From contig LJUR01000010.1 in the NCBI GenBank assembly GCA_001304105.1, forward strand, positions 1 through 41,002: a DNA stretch of 41,002 bases. The letters run 5' to 3'. The position numbers were made by a program, and so were the translations under genes. Under the pieces are notes generated by a model, which saw only the letters and a program-made list of their open reading frames with translations, was not told where the DNA came from and ran no database searches. This stretch comes from Deltaproteobacteria bacterium SM23_61 (GTDB lineage Bacteria > Desulfobacterota > SM23-61). Shown piece by piece: positions 7,394 through 14,628 of the stretch (its first letter is position 1; each line of letters begins with the position of its first letter).

Positions 7394-8230
7394 ATGAGTA
7401 AAATGTACCGCATATTCAAAAGAGCCACGACCCCGGTCAGCATCATGGTAATTCCCCACGGAACCCCGAAACCCCTGCGTTTGAAAATCCCGGTCATCGG
7501 GATCCTCCTGTCTCTCCTTCTTCTGGGGGCGGGCGCGGTTCAAATCTGCGGGCTGGTGATGGACGGCCTGAAATATCCATTTTTGGCGGAACGGGTCGAA
7601 TATTATGACCAACAATTCTCCCAGTGGAATTCAACCGTGACCGCCATCCGGGAAGTGGAGAGCGATTTCCGCCAGGCCTTTTCCCTCAAATCGCGGGATC
7701 AGATCCTGGAAAACGTCGACACCTCCTATACGGGGTCCATAGACATCCAGGCCCTTATGAAGGAGCTTCAAAGGACGGTGGAGACCGTCGATGAGATCAA
7801 GGATTATCTGCGCATCCAAAAAGACATCTATCTGGCCACCCCCAAGGGATTCCCGGTGGAGGGGAGAATTACTTCCCGATACGGGAGGAGAGAGGATCCT
7901 TTCACCGGCGCTAAGAGCTTTCACTCGGGGGTGGATATTTCGGCCAGCCCCGGGACTCCCATCCGGGCCACGGCCGATGGAATCGTGATCCATTCCGGCC
8001 GGACCCAGTACAGCGGGTATCTGGTGGTCCTGGAACACGGGTGCGGTTTTAAGACCATTTACGCCCACAACAAGAAAAACCTCGTGAAGGTGGGGCAGAC
8101 CGTCAAGCGGGGGGAGGTCATTGCTTACGTGGGATCCACCGGGAAGGCCACGGGCCCGCATGTGCATTATGAAGTTTGGGAAAAGGGAAAGAACGTCAAT
8201 CCGAAAAGATACCTTAAGGGGAGGTCCTGA
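7394..8230 (+). CDS. Membrane-anchored M23 (LytM-type) peptidoglycan endopeptidase
   Basis: A 278-residue protein with a basic N-terminus, one membrane segment at about residues 31-50 (IPVIGILLSLLLLGAGAVQI), a periplasmic linker and a C-terminal M23 domain. Zinc ligands are visible in HSGVDI (HxxxD) and HVHYEVW (HxH), with the usual GRITSRYGRREDPFTG entry and GSTGKATGPH. M23 enzymes cut peptide cross-links of peptidoglycan, or activate amidases when catalytically dead; the zinc ligands suggest this one is active. The start at 7394 has a GGGAG site upstream. It overlaps the bactofilin start by one base, so the two are translationally coupled. Pairing of an M23 peptidase with a bactofilin is known for cell-shape systems in Caulobacter and Helicobacter relatives. 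Transcription probably starts at the sigma-54 site. Confidence 0.9.
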   Translation: MSKMYRIFKRATTPVSIMVIPHGTPKPLRLKIPVIGILLSLLLLGAGAVQICGLVMDGLKYPFLAERVEYYDQQFSQWNSTVTAIREVESDFRQAFSLKSRDQILENVDTSYTGSIDIQALMKELQRTVETVDEIKDYLRIQKDIYLATPKGFPVEGRITSRYGRREDPFTGAKSFHSGVDISASPGTPIRATADGIVIHSGRTQYSGYLVVLEHGCGFKTIYAHNKKNLVKVGQTVKRGEVIAYVGSTGKATGPHVHYEVWEKGKNVNPKRYLKGRS

Positions 8231-8607
8231 TGTTTGCCAGGGATCCGGAGAAGATGGAATCCTTCCTGGGAGCCGATTCGATTTTCAAGGGGGAGCTGAA
8301 GGTAAAAGGCACCTTGCGGGTGGATGGCTCCGTGGAGGGCCGATTGAACGCCGACTGCGTGATCCTGAGTGAGAAGGCCTGGGTAAAGGGGGAGATTCAG
8401 GGCAAGAAACTGATCATCGGAGGAAGCGTGGAAGGGAACCTTCGGGCCCAGGAGCTGGTGGAGATCAAATCCAGGGGAAAGGTCCTGGGGGATATTTCCA
8501 CCCCCCAATTCGTGGTCACCGAGGGCGCCCGCTTCAACGGAAGAATCGAAATGGAAAAAGAAGGAGCCGAGGTGATCGATCTTCCGCTGAAAGGGCAGGA
8601 AGCCTGA
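8230..8607 (+). CDS. Bactofilin (polymer-forming cytoskeletal protein)
   Basis: A 125-residue bactofilin. A short N-terminal tail with MESFLGADSIFKGEL leads into a right-handed beta-helix built from repeats such as LRVDGSVEGRLNADCVILSEKAWVKGEIQGKKLIIGGSVEGN. These proteins self-assemble without nucleotide into filaments on the inner membrane and recruit peptidoglycan enzymes. The ATG overlaps the TGA of the M23 gene (TGATG), with GGGGAGGTCC as ribosome site. The length and repeat pattern are usual for the family. The tRNA-Sec gene follows on the opposite strand only seven bases after the stop. Confidence 0.92.
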   Translation: MFARDPEKMESFLGADSIFKGELKVKGTLRVDGSVEGRLNADCVILSEKAWVKGEIQGKKLIIGGSVEGNLRAQELVEIKSRGKVLGDISTPQFVVTEGARFNGRIEMEKEGAEVIDLPLKGQEA

Positions 8608-8613
8608 TGATTC

Positions 8614-8711
8614 TGGCGGAAGTGCATGGGAATCGAACCCACCAGCCGCCTTGCTCAGACGGCACACTGGATTTGAAGTCCAGGAGGGCCACCAGTGCCC
8701 TGTCCACTTCC
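8614..8711 (-). tRNA. selC: tRNA-Sec (anticodon TCA)
   Basis: Read on the minus strand this 98-base RNA starts GGAAGTGGACAGGG and ends CACTTCCGCCA with an encoded CCA. The anticodon arm is CTGGACTTCAAATCCAG with TCA in the loop. The long variable arm has a GCCG/CGGC stem, and the T arm is GTGGGTTCGATTCCCAT. These match bacterial selenocysteine tRNA. The eighth acceptor pair would be G opposite G, which is unusual for the 8+5 acceptor/T helix; a 9+4 reading gives an A-U pair after that mismatch. The gene implies the cell inserts selenocysteine. selA, selB and selD are not in the window. Confidence 0.93.
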
Positions 8712-8720
8712 GCTGCGGGA

Positions 8721-8749
8721 AGTATACTTTATTAACCCCTCACGAGCAA
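8721..8749 (-). promoter_or_regulatory. Sigma-70-type promoter of tRNA-Sec
   Basis: On the minus strand TTGCTC, a 17-base spacer and TATACT stand just upstream of the tRNA-Sec 5' end, placing the -10 box about ten bases before the tRNA. This is a plausible dedicated promoter with almost no leader. Confidence 0.6.
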
Positions 8750-8780
8750 TATTTCTTCCTTTCGTCCTTGGTTGTTCTTT

Positions 8781-8912
8781 GCTCCACGCTCTATGCTCCT
8801 CGCTCTCCGCTGCGATAGGCGTGACGGTCCTCAAGGCCCACAGGGCCGATCAGTCTTTATCGCGCCCTTTTCCTTTACCCAATAACGAATAAAGTATAAC
8901 GAGTAACGTTTT
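8781..8912. repeat. Heptamer arrays and a CTCAAGGCCC repeat in the tRNA-Sec to thioredoxin gap
   Basis: GCTCCAC GCTCTAT GCTCCTC GCTCTCC is a 7-bp periodic run (8781-8808). It is followed by a GGTCCTCAAGGCCCACAGGG fragment of a family also seen at 10300, 13530, 18840 and 30510. A second heptamer run is AATAACG AATAAAG TATAACG AGTAACG (about 8881-8908). No gene is visible in this 235-base gap. Confidence 0.65.
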
Positions 8913-8946
8913 TTGCTCCGAGCTATGAGCTAAATTGCTCCTCGCT

Positions 8947-10083
8947 TTATTTGATGTACCCTTTCCCCTTCAGCCCGTCATAAAGACCCTTGGCCTTGTT
9001 CAGGCTGTCCACGATCAATGCCGAAGTCATGGTGGCCGAAGAGATGGCGTCCACCTGGGGGTTGAAGTCCGTGGGCTGGAGGATGGAGCGCCCTACCAGC
9101 CGGCCTTTCATCGTTTCGATTTCCTTGGCGTCCCAGTTGGCGTTATCCAGCTTGGTCACCTTCAAGGGCAGGAAATTGACGACCATCCCCTTTTCGTTGA
9201 AGGTGAAGAAGAAGTGGGTTGCATGGCAAATATCACAGATGGGTGCCCGGCTGGCGAGCTTGGCAAAGAGATTGGATTTTTGGCCTCCCGCCTGAATTTC
9301 TCCCACGTAGATCTCTTCATCATCGGGCAACTTGACCTTGGCCACCTTCAGGAGTTTCCACTTGGGGCTGAACATGGATTCCTGAGCCTTTTTCAGCAAT
9401 TCCTCCTCGCTGTAACGGAGGGAGAGCTTTTTCGCCTTGGCTTCCTGGAAAGAGGAATCCTTCTGCTGTTTGGCCAGCGTGGCCCAGTCGGCCCGCAGGG
9501 CATCCTGTATTCCTTTGATGAAAACGCCCGGGGCCTTGGTCAGGCCGATTTTGGCCCGGGCTACGACCATTCCGGAATCGCTCTTGCGGATGATAAGGGT
9601 AAAGGGTGTGGCCCCGGGGTCGCCGATGGCCTCGTAGGCCTTGAAATTGGAGTCGGGGATCATGGGGAAGGGGATCTTTTTCTCGGCTTTGAAGGAATCC
9701 AATTCGGTTTGGGTGTTCCCGACCCCGATGGCGAGGAATTTGACTTTCCCCCGCAATTGAGGGTCCTTGCCCACCGTTTCAAAGACCTGGTTCATTACCG
9801 GAGCCTGAAGCTGGCAGGAGAAGCAGTGTTTGTTCATGTACTCCACCACGAGGACATCGGCCTGGATGTCTTTCAAGGAAAAAGCGTCTCCCTTCAACAG
9901 GCCGAGAAATTTCGTGGGAAGACCGAGATATTCGACTTCCCCGCGGGAAAGGGTCATGGGAAAGGAAAATTCGGGAAAGAAATCCCCGGCGGTAATGATC
10001 TTTCCTTTCTTCGTTGCCCCTGCGGGGGAAAATAATAGAACCACGGAAAGCAAAGACACCCAGAGAATGACCCACCGTTTCAT
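8947..10083 (-). CDS. Exported thioredoxin-like protein with C-terminal FMN-binding-like domain
   Basis: A 378-residue protein with signal peptide MKRWVILWVSLLSVVLLFSPAGA. Residues of about 30-200 form a TlpA/AhpC-like thioredoxin fold: AGDFFPEFSFPM, a redox motif CFSC after VVEYMNKH, and a cis-Pro segment GATPFTLII. The C-terminal part carries a second CxxC (CDIC followed by H) and ends in DAISSATMTSALIVDSLNKAK, which resembles the FMN-binding domain motif of RnfG/NqrC (SGATxTS), with Ser in place of the usual Gly. It probably shuttles electrons or thiols in the periplasm; the partner is unknown. ATG at 10083 follows GAGGAGGAAGC, a strong ribosome site, and a good promoter lies at 10117-10144. 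It is a single-gene unit. Confidence 0.75.
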   Translation of the reverse strand: MKRWVILWVSLLSVVLLFSPAGATKKGKIITAGDFFPEFSFPMTLSRGEVEYLGLPTKFLGLLKGDAFSLKDIQADVLVVEYMNKHCFSCQLQAPVMNQVFETVGKDPQLRGKVKFLAIGVGNTQTELDSFKAEKKIPFPMIPDSNFKAYEAIGDPGATPFTLIIRKSDSGMVVARAKIGLTKAPGVFIKGIQDALRADWATLAKQQKDSSFQEAKAKKLSLRYSEEELLKKAQESMFSPKWKLLKVAKVKLPDDEEIYVGEIQAGGQKSNLFAKLASRAPICDICHATHFFFTFNEKGMVVNFLPLKVTKLDNANWDAKEIETMKGRLVGRSILQPTDFNPQVDAISSATMTSALIVDSLNKAKGLYDGLKGKGYIK

Positions 10084-10116
10084 TTATGCTTCCTCCTCGA
10101 AAAAACCTTTTAACCT

Positions 10117-10144
10117 AGTATAAGAGATAACCAGGGACTGTCAA
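10117..10144 (-). promoter_or_regulatory. Sigma-70-type promoter for the thioredoxin-like gene
   Basis: TTGACA, a 16-base spacer and TATACT occur on the minus strand, 34 bases before the ATG at 10083. Both boxes are near consensus. Confidence 0.7.
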
Positions 10145-10187
10145 CAGAATTCAAATCATAGCCTTTTTCGTCCTGGTCTTAACCTAG

Positions 10188-10362
10188 TAACCAATAACAA
10201 ATAACGAGTAACGTTTTTTTAGCTTTTTGGTTCTTGCCTAAAGCGAAGCCCTGAACCTAGTATGGTTCAGGGCGGAGCGCTCCTCAAGGGCCGCAGGCCC
10301 GCTCCTCAAGTCACGCCCATCGCGTGACGCTCCTCAAGGCCCGCAGGGCCGATCCGTCTTCA
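10188..10362. repeat. Repeat-built intergenic block with REP-like GGTTCAGGGC palindrome
   Basis: The 330-base gap before prmA holds a heptamer run (AACAAAT AACGAGT AACG), then a palindrome 10243-10277 of the form GCGAAGCCCTGAACC...GGTTCAGGGC. Next comes a run of CTCAAG/GGCCCGCAGGGCC units with alternating short hairpins. The same palindrome occurs at 12427-12465 and 32249-32280. No ORF with coding character is present. Confidence 0.6.
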
Positions 10363-10432
10363 ATCCGCGAAGCTTATTGATCACCCTCCGCCACCTTGGT
10401 AGAATTCATAGAAAATGCTATGCTGGATTGGA

Positions 10433-11314
10433 ATGTCCAGATTTGGCAAGGCAAAGTCATGGGTTGAAGTGAAAGTCGGCGTCCCTGCCTCCTGGGTGGA
10501 GGGGGTGTCCAATTTCCTGATCGAGCTGGGCTCGGGGGGGGTGATCCAAAAGGATGACTCCACCGTCCTTGCCTACTTCCCGGATCTTTCCTCCTTTCCG
10601 GGGAGAAGGAAGAGAATCAGCCGTTATCTGTCCGACCTTTCCGCCTCCGGGGAAAAATTCATCTTCCAGTGGCGCCGCATTCCAGAAGAAAAATGGGGGG
10701 AAAGCTGGAAGGCCCATTTCAAGCCGCTTCATGCCACCCCGCGGATCGTGATCCGGCCCCCGTGGGAGGAATACCGGGGGAAAAAGGGGGAGATGATCCT
10801 TACCCTTGATCCGGGGATGGCCTTTGGGACCGGCACCCACCCTACGACGCAGATGTGCCTCCGGGCTTTGGAGAAGCTAATCCCCGTCTTTGCCCGTCCG
10901 CCCTCGGTTTTAGATTTTGGGACAGGATCGGGAATTCTGGCCATCGCCGCCGGAAAGCTGGGGGCTGGAAAAATCCTGGCCCTGGATGTTGACCCGGCGG
11001 CCATTCGATGGGCCCGGCGAAATGCCGCGCTTAACCGATGGAAAGAGGGGATCGATTTCCGGATGAGTCCGGCCAGAGCCCTCCGGCGGCGGTTCGGGAT
11101 TGTGGTGGCGAATCTTCTGCCCCAGGAGCTTTGGCAGGCCTCCTCTTTTCTCGCGCGGAGGGTTTCTCCCCGGGGTTTTTTGGTCGTCTCCGGGATTTTG
11201 AGGGGGCAAAAGGAAGAGACGGCCTCGGCTTTCATGGCCGGAGGGCTTACGGTTGAATCCTCGGAGGAGAAGAAGGGCTGGGCCTGCCTGACGCTAAAAA
11301 AGCATAGAGCATAG
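10433..11314 (+). CDS. prmA: Ribosomal protein L11 methyltransferase
   Basis: A 293-residue SAM-dependent enzyme that trimethylates lysines of ribosomal protein L11. The family hallmark LDPGMAFGTGTHPTTQMCLRAL is present, followed by the SAM-binding motif LDFGTGSGILAIAAGKLGA with the acidic end ALDVDP, and VVANLLPQEL. The N-terminal substrate-binding domain opens SWVEVKVGVPASWVEGVSNF. The ORF track starts at 10415. I prefer ATG at 10433 because homologues begin only a few residues before the WxE segment; neither start has a strong ribosome site. rsmE follows after 180 bases of repeats, a pairing often seen in bacteria (prmA-rsmE). Confidence 0.9.
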   Translation: MSRFGKAKSWVEVKVGVPASWVEGVSNFLIELGSGGVIQKDDSTVLAYFPDLSSFPGRRKRISRYLSDLSASGEKFIFQWRRIPEEKWGESWKAHFKPLHATPRIVIRPPWEEYRGKKGEMILTLDPGMAFGTGTHPTTQMCLRALEKLIPVFARPPSVLDFGTGSGILAIAAGKLGAGKILALDVDPAAIRWARRNAALNRWKEGIDFRMSPARALRRRFGIVVANLLPQELWQASSFLARRVSPRGFLVVSGILRGQKEETASAFMAGGLTVESSEEKKGWACLTLKKHRA

Positions 11315-11478
11315 AGCAGAGAGCATAGAGGAAAAAGCATAGAGCATAGAGCACAAAGCAACAGCCGGAATGATACTCGCAAGTCGCGAGAGCGCAAGTC
11401 GATAAAAACATTTTTATCATCACGCCTTGCGACTTCCTTTTTTAACCGCCCCTTGCGCCTTACGACTTGTGCCTTGCG
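11301..11478. repeat. Heptamer arrays (GCATAGA and CCTTGCG types)
   Basis: Directly after the prmA stop, GCATAGAGCATAGAGCAGAG repeats over about 60 bases with 7-bp period; the last prmA codons (KKHRA) already lie in it. A second array, CCTTGCG CCTTACG ACTTGTG CCTTGCG, fills 11451-11478 just before the rsmE ribosome site. Confidence 0.65.
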
Positions 11479-11496
11479 AAAATTGGAAGGGGGAGA

Positions 11497-12243
11497 ATGA
11501 AACACCGGCGTTTTCGGATCTACCCCGAGCACATCCAGGGACAGCGAGCGTTCATCGACGACCCCCAGGAGATCAGGCACATCCGCAACGTTCTCCGACT
11601 CGGAGAGGGCGACCCGGTCAGCCTGTTTGATGGAGAGGGAAAGGAATACCGGGCCTCCATCGTCCAGATTACCCGGGGGAGGATCATTCTTTCGCTGAAA
11701 CCGGAAGCCCTTTCGGTCCCCATGGAATCGCCGGCAGAAATCATCCTGGGGGTGGCGGTGCTGAAGGCTCCCAAATTTGACTGGCTCCTCCAGAAAGTTA
11801 CCGAACTCGGAGTGTCGGAAATCGTTCCGTTCTCTTCCTCCCACGTCGTCCCGCGGTTGGGAGGGGGCCAAACCGGAGCCCGCGGGGCCCGCTGGGAAAA
11901 GATCACGGCGGAAGCGGCGAAACAGTGCGGCAGGGCCGCCATCCCCCGAATTCATCCCCTCCGGTCCTTTGAAGAAGCGCTGGCCTACGATGCAGGGCGG
12001 GCAACCAAAGTTCTTTTGTGGGAGAAAGAGAGGGCGCTATCGCTCGGGGAAACCGTGGCCCATTCTTCCAGGGTTTTCGTTCTCATCGGTCCTGAAGGAG
12101 GTTTTTCCGATGCCGAGGCCCTTCAGGCTCAGGGCGCAGGTTTCCAGCCCGTCCGCCTGGGGCCGCGGATTCTTCGGGCCGAGACGGCGGGGGTTGCCAT
12201 TGTTGCCCTCCTGCAGTTTATCCTGGGAGACCTGAATCAATAA
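11497..12243 (+). CDS. rsmE: 16S rRNA (uracil-1498-N3)-methyltransferase
   Basis: A 248-residue SPOUT-class enzyme that methylates U1498 of 16S rRNA. The PUA-like N-terminal region contains EIRHIRNVLRLGEGDPVSLFDGEG. The C-terminal knot domain has LLQKVTELGVSEIVPF, IGPEGGFSDAE and LGPRILRAETA, the classic RsmE motifs that bind SAM. ATG at 11497 follows GGAAGGGGGAG; the ten extra codons in the ORF track depend on a TTG inside a repeat array and are not favoured. The gene lies downstream of prmA on the same strand. No terminator is seen, and a CTCTGCG repeat region begins right after the stop. Confidence 0.95.
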   Translation: MKHRRFRIYPEHIQGQRAFIDDPQEIRHIRNVLRLGEGDPVSLFDGEGKEYRASIVQITRGRIILSLKPEALSVPMESPAEIILGVAVLKAPKFDWLLQKVTELGVSEIVPFSSSHVVPRLGGGQTGARGARWEKITAEAAKQCGRAAIPRIHPLRSFEEALAYDAGRATKVLLWEKERALSLGETVAHSSRVFVLIGPEGGFSDAEALQAQGAGFQPVRLGPRILRAETAGVAIVALLQFILGDLNQ

Positions 12244-12284
12244 AAAATGACCGCCGACCGCCGACCGCAGCTCATTTCTCTCGC

Positions 12285-12640
12285 CCGCTTCGCTAGAGCA
12301 CGCAGAGTACACAGGGACGGCAAAATATTCAATAAGATAACAACAAAGTCTTGCCTCATTTTCTATTCTGGGTCGTCTCTGCGAACTCTGCGTCTCTGTG
12401 AGAGACAAAGACCTTTTTTCTCGCCCGCTTCGCTCCGAACCATATTAGGTTCAGGGCTTCGCTAGAGGCCACAGAGATCACAGAGACAACTAGAATTTGG
12501 CCAAATGCAAAGAAATAAAGAGTCACAGAGCTCAGAGGGAAAGGACTCAATGTCCTTTTGCCTTTAGAATTTCCGATAATATTTATTTCCTCTGTGCCCT
12601 CTGCGACTCTGCGAGAGGAAAAGGCTTTTTTCTACCCCCC
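12285..12640. repeat. CTCTGCG/CACAGAG repeat region with REP-like palindrome
   Basis: This gap of nearly 500 bases holds divergent pairs such as AGAGCACGCAGAGTACACAG and TCTCTGCGAACTCTGCGTCTC, and later CACAGAGATCACAGAGACAA and CTCTGTGCCCTCTGCGACTC. These are facing arrays that could form imperfect hairpins. A GGTTCAGGGC palindrome lies at 12427-12465. I see no gene; the ORFs in the track here are chance frames. Confidence 0.6.
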
Positions 12641-12653
12641 GAAAAGAATTTCC

Positions 12654-12682
12654 TTGCCTCGATCGGTCCCCGAATCTATAAT
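12654..12682 (+). promoter_or_regulatory. Sigma-70-type promoter for the RDD-family gene
   Basis: TTGCCT, a 17-base spacer and a perfect TATAAT lie 52 bases before ATG 12734. Confidence 0.6.
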
Positions 12683-12733
12683 TTCCTTAGAGAAAATAAT
12701 TTGGGCGGATAATTTTTTTATTGGGAAACCAGA

Positions 12734-13507
12734 ATGAAGTGTAAACGTTGCCGGGCCACAGTTCCCGATGATGCCGACCGATGTCCTTCCTGCGGTCAGG
12801 ACTTGACCTCCCTCCGCCAGCTCCTGAGCGATTTTTACGGCGAGGAGCCAACCCGCCCCGGGGATGGCGATGCCCTTCCCCGGGAACCGGTGGTGTTTGC
12901 AGCCGAGAAGGAACTCCCCCCCGCCGTTTCTGCTGAAGAACCCCGTGAAGAGATCCGCATTGTCACCGGGCCGTATCCCGAGTACGATCGAGACTTTTCC
13001 CTCCAGGAGGCTCTCCTGGAGAAAGAAACCGGGGAAGAGGGCGAGGAGGCTTCCACCTGGGATCGGGCCCTGCGGGGCGGCTTCTGGCTTCGGTCCATGG
13101 CGATGGCTGCGGATTTGCTGATCCTCCTCCTCCTGCTCGCCATCTTTGTGGTCCTGGGCTTTCTGACCTTGAGCGCAGGAGCCACAGGTGGCAGGGAGAT
13201 CACCCTCCTCCGCCAGATCCGGATCATTCTCCCTGTCCTTCTCCCCCTGGGCTTGGCTCTCATGCTGGCCTACTTTACTTTTTTCCACGGCACCTGGGGC
13301 CAGACGATCGGCAAGATGATCTTCGGTTTGCGGGTCGTCCGAACGGACGGGCAGCCGCTTTCTTTTGCCCGGGCCCTGGCCCGGGCCCTGGGCTATCTTC
13401 TATCCGCGGTACCCTTCTTCCTCGGCTTTCTCTGGGTCGCGTTTAGCTCCAGCAAACGGTCCTGGCACGATGCCCTGACCGACACCATGGTCACGCGGGA
13501 ACAATAG
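12734..13507 (+). CDS. RDD-family membrane protein with N-terminal zinc ribbon
   Basis: A 257-residue protein. Residues 3-21 form a zinc ribbon (CKRC and CPSC). A charged, proline-rich linker follows to about residue 110. The RDD domain then begins with FWLRSMAMAADLLILLLLLA and contains further membrane segments, the signature GQTIGKMIFGLRVVRTDGQPLSF, and the C-terminal SWHDALTDTMV. RDD proteins are small multi-pass membrane proteins; some act in Na+ or compatible-solute transport, but most have no known role. The start is ATG at 12734 without an evident Shine-Dalgarno, downstream of a good promoter. It is a single-gene unit. Confidence 0.85.
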   Translation: MKCKRCRATVPDDADRCPSCGQDLTSLRQLLSDFYGEEPTRPGDGDALPREPVVFAAEKELPPAVSAEEPREEIRIVTGPYPEYDRDFSLQEALLEKETGEEGEEASTWDRALRGGFWLRSMAMAADLLILLLLLAIFVVLGFLTLSAGATGGREITLLRQIRIILPVLLPLGLALMLAYFTFFHGTWGQTIGKMIFGLRVVRTDGQPLSFARALARALGYLLSAVPFFLGFLWVAFSSSKRSWHDALTDTMVTREQ

Positions 13508-13524
13508 AAAAATGAAGACCGATT

Positions 13525-13830
13525 GGCCCTCCGGGCCTTGAGGAGCGTCACGCCATGGGCGTGACTTGAGGAGCGGGCTTGCGGCCCTCGAGGAGCGGCC
13601 TTCGGCCTTGAGGCAGAAACCAAAAAGTTAAAAAAACCGTTACTCGTTACTGGTTACTCGTTACTCGTTAACGGAGCGGGCGAGCGAAAAAGACCTTTGT
13701 TTCTCGCAGAGGCCGCAGAGTTCGCAGAGAAAAGGCGCCTTTAGATTTAAAAACCCAAATGGTTATTATTTCCCTCTCTGTGTACTCTGTGCCTCGAGCG
13801 AAGCGGTCGAGAGAAAAGCCTTTGCCTTTC
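13525..13830. repeat. CTTGAGGAGC, GTTACTC-heptamer and CGCAGAG repeats
   Basis: Three repeat types follow each other in the gap before tRNA-Phe. First come alternating CCTTGAGGAGCG units with small hairpins (13530-13612). Next is a clean 7-bp array GTTACTC GTTACTG GTTACTC GTTACTC GTTAACG (13639-13672). Facing GCAGAG/CTCTG arrays complete the block (13690-13800). No gene is present. Confidence 0.65.
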
Positions 13831-13870
13831 CCAGAAGCCTTGACCGTTAAGGGAGAGAACAAAAAAACAC

Positions 13871-13898
13871 TTGACTCTTGAGACTGCGGCATTATAAT
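13871..13898 (+). promoter_or_regulatory. Sigma-70-type promoter of tRNA-Phe
   Basis: TTGACT, a 16-base spacer and TATAAT lie about 50 bases before the tRNA 5' end. Confidence 0.7.
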
Positions 13899-13948
13899 TT
13901 TCTCTCGGATATGGAAATTTTCCGTATCCGGTACCGACCGTTGAGGAT

Positions 13949-14024
<76 letters not shown>

Positions 14025-14033
14025 GAAATAAAA

Positions 14034-14073
14034 AGGGGTTAATCCCGTTCAAACGGAATTAACCTCTTTTTTT
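14034..14073 (+). terminator. Rho-independent terminator after tRNA-Phe
   Basis: AGGGGTTAATCCCG and CGGAATTAACCTCT form a long stem with a short TTCAAA loop, followed by a run of T. It stands ten bases after the tRNA CCA end. Confidence 0.85.
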
Positions 14074-14212
14074 ATCCTCAATCTTTATCCTTCCGCCTAA
14101 CATTCTTGTAGTGCCTCGGGTCCTTAAAAGGTTGTCCCAAGTCAAGGTGGATCCCTCAGACGACCCCCCAGATTCAACCCCGTTCACCGGATCACCAAAG
14201 CTTCATATCTTC

Positions 14213-14241
14213 TTGACAAAACAGGCCTGCCTGGATAAAAT
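14213..14241 (+). promoter_or_regulatory. Near-consensus sigma-70 promoter with no obvious gene downstream
   Basis: TTGACA, a 17-base spacer and TAAAAT lie in the gap between tRNA-Phe and the IS110 element. Downstream there are about 75 bases of unremarkable sequence and then the IS edge, where the transposase is antisense. The rest of 14074-14321 shows no gene. Confidence 0.5.
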
Positions 14242-14628
14242 CAACACCCCGGTACTGGTAATCGCTGGTATTTCTATCTACTGAAAAATAAAGCGGAAAA
14301 GCCAGATCAGAAATAGGGGACATCCTATAATCCCCCTGTCAAGAGAAAAGTGGAAAGCTAGTAAGAATCAAGAGATACAAAACAAGCCATTTGCAGAATA
14401 AACTTATCCCTCGAGCCCAGGCAGGGACTTTTTGGTTCTTTCGACGAATCTCTCACTTCGACGAACTTTAGACCTAATCGTTACTTTTATCCGGTGTGGC
14501 GGACAGACCGCCCATCCATCATCCCTAATCCAGATTCCAAAGTTCAAGGGAGAGGCCCAGGATTGTCCCGCCCGAGGTCCTTCGCCTCCACGTTGTGTCT
14601 TGGGCTCTCTCGTCGAATTTAAAAGCTC

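Noticed and set aside
8935-10035. 366-codon plus-strand ORF opposite the thioredoxin-like gene
   Set aside because: The opposite frame has a signal peptide, redox motifs, promoter and ribosome site. This frame has none and reads as low-complexity shadow.
10729-11955. 408-codon minus-strand ORF crossing prmA and rsmE
   Set aside because: It runs through two well-supported genes and their repeat gap; the composition is typical of a GC-rich antisense frame.
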